The position numbers and the translations under genes are program-made. DNA of 64,000 nucleotides, from contig CM043955.1 in the NCBI GenBank assembly GCA_014529385.2, positions 137,941,108 through 138,005,107 on the forward strand, read 5' to 3'. Origin of the DNA: Adiantum capillus-veneris. Lineage: Eukaryota > Streptophyta > Polypodiopsida > Polypodiales > Pteridaceae. Positions 56,931 through 64,000 of the stretch are shown in pieces. The notes under the pieces are model-generated. The model did no database searches, had not been told where the DNA came from, and was given only the letters and a program-made list of their open reading frames with translations. Every line of letters begins with the position of its first letter. Within the stretch, counting starts at the first letter, position 1.

Positions 56931-57918
56931 TATGAAGGAGTTAAACCAAAGATGCCATGAAGACTAGGGCTTGGAAGGAAGTGCAATCAAAGATGTCCCA
57001 CTTTTTCTCTCTTGCACTCACACACACAAAGAAAGAACACAAAAGAGAGTGTCAAAACAACACAAAGATGAAAACATCAAGGCTATGGTCATATCGTATC
57101 ATGGGTAACATGAAAGGGTTAATAGATGAGTTAATGACATTCAATATTGACTGACCAAATAGGCTACGAATTGTTCTTTGGAATTGTAGTTTTGCGCTTA
57201 CCATAATATATATATATTGTCTAGTGATTGGGATTAATTGTGTGTACAAATCCTCTTGGTTCATAGCAAGATAACTACGCCTACGTCAAAAGAAAAGTTA
57301 TAGTCTATGAGAGGTAGTATAATGGGATCCGATGATAGAAGTATTTCATTGAGCCTTTCTGGGCCAAAGAGAAACATTATACATTGTTGAAAGTGTATTT
57401 TACGGCTAATCCATACATTAATTCTAATAGATCGTACAGAGTGAAAGCGATAGAAATTATCATCATGTGGATTATTCATCTAGGATAACTCTAGTATGTG
57501 TAAAATGTAGATATGAGAGAAGAGAAGGGAAGAGAAGAGAAGAGAGTTTCCCTCCCAAGCCCTATTCTTGCCTGTAGGAAATAAGGATACTGCGGGGAGA
57601 GATGTACCTATAGCAAGGAGAACCTAAAATTTGTAGAGAGGATGAATTACTAAGAGTGAGAGAGATAGGTTTGGTTAAGGATGAATTACTAAGAGTGAGA
57701 GATGTACCTATAGCAAGGAGAACCTAAAATTTGTAGAGAGGATGAATTACTAAGAGTGAGAGAGATAGGTTTGGTTAAGGAGATGAGATTAGATATTTAT
57801 ATATGTTGGACTAGAGACGAAAAAGAAAACAACAAGAAATCAAGAAAACATCAATGTAGAACACATCTTACTTGACAAACCCTTCGACACCATTATTGAT
57901 GGAGAGAAAAGAAGAGGA
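56931..57918 (-). repeat. left arm of a 0.9-1.0-kb inverted repeat
   Basis: Reverse complement of 59121-60009 over its whole length. It is about 100 bp longer because of the tandem duplication at 57601-57800. Two frames on the minus strand (57479-57261 and 57264-57052) are open here. The right arm leads straight into a gag gene, so this left arm is probably the leader or LTR of a second, inverted copy of that element. Confidence 0.9.
57601..57800. repeat. 100-bp tandem duplication in the left arm
   Basis: GATGTACCTATAGCAAGGAG recurs at 57601 and 57701. The right arm has one copy, so the duplication arose after the two arms separated. Confidence 0.88.
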
Positions 57919-59120
57919 GAGAATTCAACGTTGATTGATACGCCAAGTCCAACACCTTCTTTGATTAGTGTTGATCTTCCAAGGATAGCGTACAAGAATC
58001 GCTAGTCTTTCTCTAGGAGAAAGTGTAGGCTTGGGCTTATGTTAATGGCTAAGTACAATTAGGCATTACTACTCACTCTCTCAAGAATTCCTCTCATCAA
58101 TGGCTTGAATGCTTGAGTACTTTTCAAGGAAGAAGAGGTCCCCTTTTATAGGTGAAGGGAGCCCACAAGGGTTTACACAAGAAGAGAAGAGCCAGTGTGA
58201 ACAGGAATTGGAAGAGTTGGAAATGAGTTGTCCCTCCATGATGTGGGCAGACTGGGGTCCAGTATTTTGATCATATCTCGTCAACCGTGGCTCCAAATAA
58301 AAAAGTAAAAATATTGACAAAAAATTCAGCTCATTAGCTATGATGTTCATTTTAAAATCATTTTCCAATTCAGATTGGAACATTGTGTAAAAAAATCATC
58401 AAAATAGGATCCATTTATGGCAGCAAAAGTCTTCCTATGGTCCCCTTAGCCTAAACTTTCATTTGATTACAAAGGACACCTCATGCCATATGAAAGCATG
58501 AAATTGCTTGTTGACAAAGTTTTGTAATCATGCTTGCAATAATGCATTAAAATAAGTGTATCTTTGAAATCATGCCACCTAGTGTCCCACTAGGATTTGA
58601 TTCCCTCCTAGTAGCTATTTAAAAATAAATATAAGAAAAATATGAAAAATACATAGAATATATATATATATTGGAGTTTACCCTAGATATCAGATCTAGC
58701 TAGGGTGTGAGATGATAATGAGATAGTAGAAATAAAGAATCAATGCTTTTTGCCCCAAGTTAAAGAGGCGGAGCTATTGATGATTTTCCCATAGTATTTT
58801 CTGATGGTAAAGTAAGAATAGGTTACCCTTGAGAAAATTAATAGGATGAGATAGAAGGCTTATTATTATACTTAAATATGCATATGTACATTATAGGAAA
58901 GATAATTATGTATCTAAAAAATTACAAGATAGATCTTGTAGCATGCGTTCCCACTATGTACGTGTCACAGCACGACATCAACCCCCTCTAAACCTGCACA
59001 TCCTCCGATATGTGCCACATTATTTCTTTGTAATATCAGCCCTCTTTTACATCTTCCTTGCTTTTTTCTTCACTGGATGATTCCAAAGCTTCATCTTCAC
59101 TTTGATCTTTAACTGTGGTC
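57919..59120. other. spacer between the inverted repeats
   Basis: AT-rich, 1.2 kb, no supported gene. A minus-strand frame of 100 codons at 58383-58081 resembles nothing known. Short TA-repeats lie near 58650-58670. Confidence 0.45.
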
Positions 59121-60009
59121 TCCTCTTCTTCTCTCTCCATCAATAATGGTGTCGAAGGGTTTGTCAAGTAAGATGTGTTCTACATTGATGTTTTCTTGAT
59201 TTCTTGTTATTTCTTTTTCGTCTCTAATCCAACATATATATATATATCTAATCTCATCTCCTTAACCAAACCTATCTCTCTCACTCTTAGTAATTCATCC
59301 TCTCTATAAATTTTAGGTTCTCCTTGCTACAGGTACATCTCTCCCCGCAGTATCCTTATTGCCTACGAGCAAGAATAGGGCTTGGGAGGCAAAATCTATT
59401 CTCTTCTCTTCCCTTCTCTTCTCTCATATCTACATTTTACACATACTAGAGTTATCCTAGATGAATAATCCACATGATGATAATTTCTATCGCTTTCACT
59501 CTGTACGATCTATTAGAATTAATGTATGGATTAGCCGTAAAATACACTTTCAACAATGTATAATGTTTCTCTTTGGCCCAGAAAGGCTCAATGAAATACT
59601 TCTATCATCGGATCCCATTATACTACCTCTCATAGACGATAACTTTTCTTTTGACGTAAGCGTAGTTATCTTGCTATCAACCAAGAGAATTTGTACACAC
59701 AATTAATCCCAATCACTAGACAAAATATATATATTATGGTAACCACAAAACTACAATTCCAATGAACAATTCGTAGCCTATTTGGTCAGCCAAGATTGAA
59801 TGCCATTAACTCATCTATTTACCCTTTCATATTACCCATGATACGATATGACCATAGCCTTGATGTTTTCATCTTTGTGTTGTTTTGACACTCTCTTTTG
59901 TGTTCTTTCTTTGTGTGTGTGAGTGCAAGAGAGAAAAAGTGGGACTTCTTTGATTGCACTTCCTTCCAAGCCCTAGTCTTCATGGCATCTATGGTTTAAC
60001 TCCTTCATA
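59121..60009 (+). repeat. right arm of the inverted repeat; leader of the plus-strand Ty3 element
   Basis: Reverse complement of 56931-57918. It ends only 10-20 bp before the gag start, so it is probably the 5' LTR or leader of the element that follows. I could not fix TG...CA ends or a primer site. A plus-strand frame at 59461-59706 (start NNPHDDNFYRFHS) is nearly the same as the left-arm frame at 57479-57261. Confidence 0.85.
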
Positions 60010-60019
60010 GGGGGAGAGT

Positions 60020-61239
60020 TTGTGGGTAACCATGGGTGATCATGTTGAGCAACAAGGTATGTATTTTGACCCAGCAACAATGCAAATGTTTCAAGCATTT
60101 GCAATGTTCATGCAACAACAAAATGCTACTGAAAGAAGGGAGATTTCAGCAACAAAGGCCATACAAGCGGTCGTCAACAGAATGGATCAGTTCAACGGCA
60201 AAGATGTAACCAAGTACTTACGCGAGTATATGAAGGAGATGGAGCTGCATCGCGTGTCAGAAGGTGAGATGATTCAAAGGTTTGAGCTAGTTGTTGCTCC
60301 ATAAATTAGAGAACATGTTAAGGGAATTAAGATGGGCATGGGAGAAATTGGGAAGAACTCAAAGTAGCTTTAAAGGAGGAATATTTCATGGAGGAATCTG
60401 AGAGAGTGACCAAAAGGATATTCTTAGAATGGGTAGTCAAGCCAAAGCAAGGACTATCAATAACAGAGCTACTTAGGGAATTTGAGCGGCGTTATGCACA
60501 ACTCACAAGGACAGAAAGGGCCACACTAGATGTAGAGAAGAGAGATCTTTTCTTACAAGCTGCAGGTAAAGAGTTTCAAGAAAATTTGGAGCTTCTTCTT
60601 GAAGATAAAGATGCTGAGCAAGGACTAAAGACCGATTAGAATGAGGATGAAGGTGCTGTCTCACTGCTTGCCAAACGACAAAGAAGAAGGGACAAGATGG
60701 TAGTAAACACTACAATTCCTTCAACCTCAACTTCTGACAAAATGGTAAAGCCTACTTATATAGCTCCTAAGTTTGATGAGTCCATGCTAGATGAGCTTGT
60801 GAAGGGAATGCGTGACTTGAAGGTGAAGCTTGCAAAGCTTGAAGAAAAAGGCCAACCATCAGGGCCACTTCCTAGGCAAAGACAAGAACCCAAAAAAGGG
60901 TTTGTTAATAGATGTATTTGGTGTGATAGTACAGACCATGTAAGAAGGGATTGTGATGATTTTAGTGATGCTTTGTCAAAAGATGTTGTCTTTTTTAAGG
61001 ATGGTAAAATCCACTTAAGAGAGACATGTCTACCCTTGAGAACTAACTTTGGGAAGGGGGGAATGAAAACCTTAGTTGAAGATATGGCAACTAACCATGC
61101 TAGTTCTTCATTTGAGGCAACTACTTATGGAGTAAAAATTGAGCACCTTAATGATGAAGAGGCAAGTGACCATCATGGTCAAATTTGGCCAAATGTCATG
61201 CAATTAGCTAAAAAGGGAAAGCTAAATAGGATGGAATGA
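60020..61239 (+). pseudogene. Ty3/gypsy gag and zinc knuckle
   Basis: Start at ATG 60020 or 60032 (MGDHVEQQGMYFDPATMQMF). FNGKDVTKYLREYMKEMELH begins the capsid domain. A stop at 60302-60304, then 60388-60639 with EWVVKPKQGLSITELLREFE and REFERRYAQL; another stop at 60637-60639. 60697-61239 is 180 codons, with DELVKGMRDLKVKLAKLEEK (coil) and a zinc knuckle CIWCDSTDHVRRDC. Gag is split in three by stops. Confidence 0.85.
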
Positions 61240-61243
61240 TCCA

Positions 61244-61705
61244 GTGGACTCATTGTCAGTGCATGCCTACATTACAAAATGCCAACAAAATGAGGCGATT
61301 GTAGAAGAGAAGCGCAGACGTGAGAATGCTGACGAGGGACCATCAAAAAGAGCTTCCGAAAGTGGGGGAAGAAGCGACTCAATGCCTTCTCAAACACCCT
61401 CAACACAAGGAGCGTCTCCATCTGAAGTACTCATGGAGGAGTCTACAACAGAAAAGAAGAAAGAGACAACAAAAGGTAAGACAAAAGGCCCAACTTATAA
61501 ACTACAATCTGATGTTGAGGTTGCTACAGATTTAAAGAAATTCTTGGAGGAAAGGATTTTGAATAGCAAGATTGAGTTTACTCTGGGAGAAGTTCTTGGC
61601 ATTGCAAAGCGTGAATTCCATGAGGAGATCATTGACATTATCAAGAGGAAGAGACAAACCCTTGCTGAAGTTTCTCGTCCACACAGGTTGAAGGGGAAAC
61701 CTTGA
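61244..61705 (+). pseudogene. Ty3/gypsy gag-pol linker frame
   Basis: A 153-codon frame, charged and repetitive at first (KRRRENADEGPSKRASES), then DLKKFLEERILNSKIEFTLG, EVLGIAKREFHEEIIDIIKR. A leucine-rich block of this kind sits just before the protease in this lineage of Ty3 elements (recalled family knowledge, not checked). Its role is unknown. Confidence 0.65.
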
Positions 61706-61751
61706 AGACACAAGGGATGCAACTGCAAAATAAGAAGGAGATGATGGAGCT

Positions 61752-62366
61752 GTGGTGGGATGCTACCAATCTAGTGGGAGAGTGAAGCAAGTGCGTTTCT
61801 CAAATGATGATGAAGAAGTTGAAGATATTCCTAAGAGCTACTATTCACGAATTCCCTGGGCAAGGGCTACTACAGAAACTTTGGTCAAGGTAGGTGATCT
61901 TGAAGAGCCATTTGTTGCCTTGATTGACCATGGTTCAGAAATAAACATAATGTCAAATAGTCTCTACAACAAGTGCAAATGGCCGATGGACACAGATCAT
62001 GGCTGGATGGTAAAAGTGGCAAACAATTCATCCGGTGAATTGTATGAAGCATGTCCAAGTGTGAAGGTGACAATAGGTGATAGAAAGATTGACCAAAACT
62101 TCTTTGTACAGGATACATCTTCATATAATCTCATCCTTGGACAGCCCTACATTGTGGGAGTTCAAATGGAAACAAAGGTAATGGAGGATGGTTCAGCATA
62201 TGCTAGGATACGCAGCAAAGATGGTAAACGAGCTGTCCAATTTCTCACAGTTTGTGTAAACCATGAAAGAAATCGTGACAACCTCAGAGAACATCCTCTA
62301 CCAAAGGTAAGCAAAGAGTTTCATGATCATAGAGAAATGATGGGTTTTGGCCAAGTACCATTGTAA
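61752..62366 (+). pseudogene. Ty3/gypsy aspartic protease
   Basis: IPWARATTETLVKVGDLEEP, then VALIDHGSEINIMS, where the usual active site is DSGSEIN; the Asp is kept and Ser is replaced by His. VKVTIGDRKIDQNFFVQD and YNLILGQPYIVGV are the flap and the ILG strand. The frame ends at a stop after FGQVPL. Confidence 0.85.
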
Positions 62367-62415
62367 AGCGAGATCATAGAGAAATGATAAGTTTTGGCCA
62401 AGTACCATTGTAAAG
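62320..62415. repeat. 46-bp tandem duplication at the protease end
   Basis: GATCATAGAGAAATGATGGG...GTAAAGCG at about 62323 is repeated from 62370 with two substitutions. The stop codon of the protease frame lies in it. Confidence 0.85.
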
Positions 62416-62481
62416 CGGGATTGCAGTGGTACAGAAAGAAAAAGGGTCTCGCCTGATCCAAAAATAGGTGAAACTTTCTCA

Positions 62482-62952
62482 ATGAGCTCCTTGGTAACAA
62501 GGAATGGATCAGTATGTTTTACAAAACTTGAAGATTTGAAGAGATGTGAGAGGAAATATGTGCATAATGTACAAATAGGCATGAAAAAGAGTGGGTTGCT
62601 AAAGCCTACTGAAAATCTTTTGGGTTTGTGTGAACAAGTTTTTTTTGTAGATACTATGGGTGAGCTTGATGCTATAATGAGGTCTAGTTTGCATCTTGAA
62701 AATGAAGTTGTGGAAGTTTTCTCTATGGAAATGTATCAAGTAATAGAAGCCCTTAAAGAAAGCCAAACAGTTGGCCCAGAAGTCCATGTTGAAACTAAAT
62801 ACAAGAGTGTAGCAAAGAAGGTGAAACCAGTAGCTTCACCCTTACCACCCAACAACAGGGAAAAGATTGAGCAGGCTTCTTTGCAACCAAGTTTGAGAAA
62901 TCCTAAAAAGATCGGTCATACCTTCACAAAGGAGTCTTTTCAAGAGTTGTAG
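62482..62952 (+). pseudogene. Ty3/gypsy protease-RT connector
   Basis: A 156-codon frame (VCFTKLEDLKRCERKY, TMGELDAIMRSSLHLENEVV) with acidic and then basic character and a stop before RT. It links protease to RT. No domain is recognised. Confidence 0.6.
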
Positions 62953-64000
62953 ATTGGTTGCGAGGAGTGTCTAACACAGGAGGAGAAAAAGTGCTTCAAA
63001 GAAATTCTTTCAAAGCATGGTAAGGCTTTTGCATTTGAGCCACATGAGATAGGATGTCTATTGTAGTTCCTATGGTAATTTTCACAATACCTCATATGCC
63101 TTGGAATCTCTGGCCTATTCCGGTTCCAAAGGCTCATTTGCCAAAGTTAGTAGAGCTACTAAATGAGAAGATTAAAATGGGAATTTTGGATCCTTCTTGT
63201 GCTCCATACTCAAACAGGTGGTTCACGGTTCCAAAGCAGAATGGTTCTCTATGCTTCATCCAAGATATGCAACCAGTGAACAAGGTGACAATTAGAAATG
63301 TAGGTACAAGTCCAATTGTGGATGAGTTGGCAGAGGCGTTTGCAGGAAGGGCAATCTACTCAATGGGGGATCTCTACTCAAGGTATGATCAATTTCAGCT
63401 TGCAATCGAAAGCAGAGACTTGACAACCATGAGGACACCTTTGGGTTTGGTAAGGATGTGTACCTTGCCACAGGGAGCAACCAACTCGGTTGCACATATG
63501 ATGAATGGGATGAATAAGGTCTTACGTGACTTTATTCCTCAAATCACAATGCCTTTCATTGATGATTTTCCTATCAGAGGATGTGAAGAAGGTAACAAAG
63601 ATGAAGCTTTGGATCTCAAGGGATGTCGTAGGTTTGTGGTAAATCACATAAATGATTGTGATAAAATTTTGTGTAGGGTGGAAGAAGTGAATCTTACATT
63701 GTCAGGGAAAAAGTCTATGTTTGGTGTCAATGAAGTGCTCATTGTGGGGCACATGTGCGGGCCATATGGTAGGAAACCTTGTCCAACAAAGGTAGATGCC
63801 ATCCAAAGAATGAAAGAAACGTGCACTAGCATCACTGAGGTTAGAAGGTTTTTGGGAGCATGTGTCTTCTATGTTATTTGGATTTCATATTATGCACATG
63901 TAGCTGATCCTCTTTATCATCTCCTTAGAAAGAATCAAAAGTTTAAATGGACAGAAGCACATGTAAAATCCATGAAAATACTAAAGGAGTTGCTCCAATC
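62953..64000 (+). pseudogene. Ty3/gypsy reverse transcriptase (runs off the window)
   Basis: IFTIPHMPWNLWPIPVPKAH, LLNEKIKMGILDPSCAPYSN, RWFTVPKQNGSLCFIQDMQP, VNKVTIRNVG, IYSMGDLYSRYDQFQLA (motif A Asp), TLPQGATNSVAHMMNGMN (motif B), TMPFIDDFPIRG (motif C DD), then LIVGHMCGPYGRKPCPTKVD and TEVRRFLGACVFYVIWIS. A frame change near 63060 precedes it. The RT connection and RNase H lie beyond 64000. This is a different lineage from the Ty3 elements at 39.8 and 47.2 kb. Confidence 0.92.

Overview
The window looks like nuclear DNA from a large, transposon-filled land-plant genome. GT-AG introns, CACTA/TNP2, hAT and Ty1/Ty3 elements primed by initiator tRNA-Met, a decayed pentatricopeptide-repeat (PPR) gene and long simple repeats all point to a plant. 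A Penelope-like element, the style of the PPR relic and a Ty3 integrase with what look like two zinc modules suggest a fern or other seed-free plant, or possibly a gymnosperm. That last step is inference. I find no clearly intact ordinary host gene. Almost every coding stretch carries frameshifts or stops.

Layout. 0-1.4 kb: tandem and dispersed hairpin repeats. 1.7-2.6 kb (minus): a relic of a divergent histone H3 with a long acidic segment inserted in its tail. 2.7-5.6 kb (minus): copy A of a multi-exon, transposase-like gene family that I cannot name. 5.9-8.4 kb: a Ty3 fragment, a C-depleted AT-rich satellite and GA-tailed repeat units. 8.4-11.2 kb: a CACTA TNP2 transposase relic. 12.0-12.7 kb: a hAT (DUF659) transposase relic. 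12.7-23.4 kb: a broken minus-strand Ty3 array (two LTR copies and a gag) holding a Ulp1-like peptidase relic split by a tandem hairpin array. 23.8-31.1 kb (plus): copy B of the copy A family, split by a bounded Ty1/copia element (24063-28927, 5-bp target duplication). 31.7-34.9 kb (minus): a Penelope-like retroelement. 38.4-39.0 kb: the PPR relic. 39.8-46.4 kb (plus): a truncated Ty3 element. 46.4-47.1 kb: a LINE 3' fragment. 47.2-54.5 kb (minus): a complete-ended chromovirus-type Ty3 element (TSD GAAAT), itself hit by a 1155-bp non-autonomous hAT element (TSD TCTAGAAG) and a 204-bp MITE (TSD TATAAACT). 56.2-60.0 kb: a Ty3 fragment, a 73-bp palindrome and a 0.9-1.0-kb inverted repeat. 60.0-64.0 kb (plus): gag, protease and RT of another Ty3 lineage, running off the window.

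The window reads mainly as layers of insertion. The order of events can be read in two places: copia landed in the copy B exon, and hAT and MITE copies landed in the chromovirus integrase and RT genes. The least expected items are the H3-like relic, the paired transposase-like genes A and B, and the Penelope-like element.
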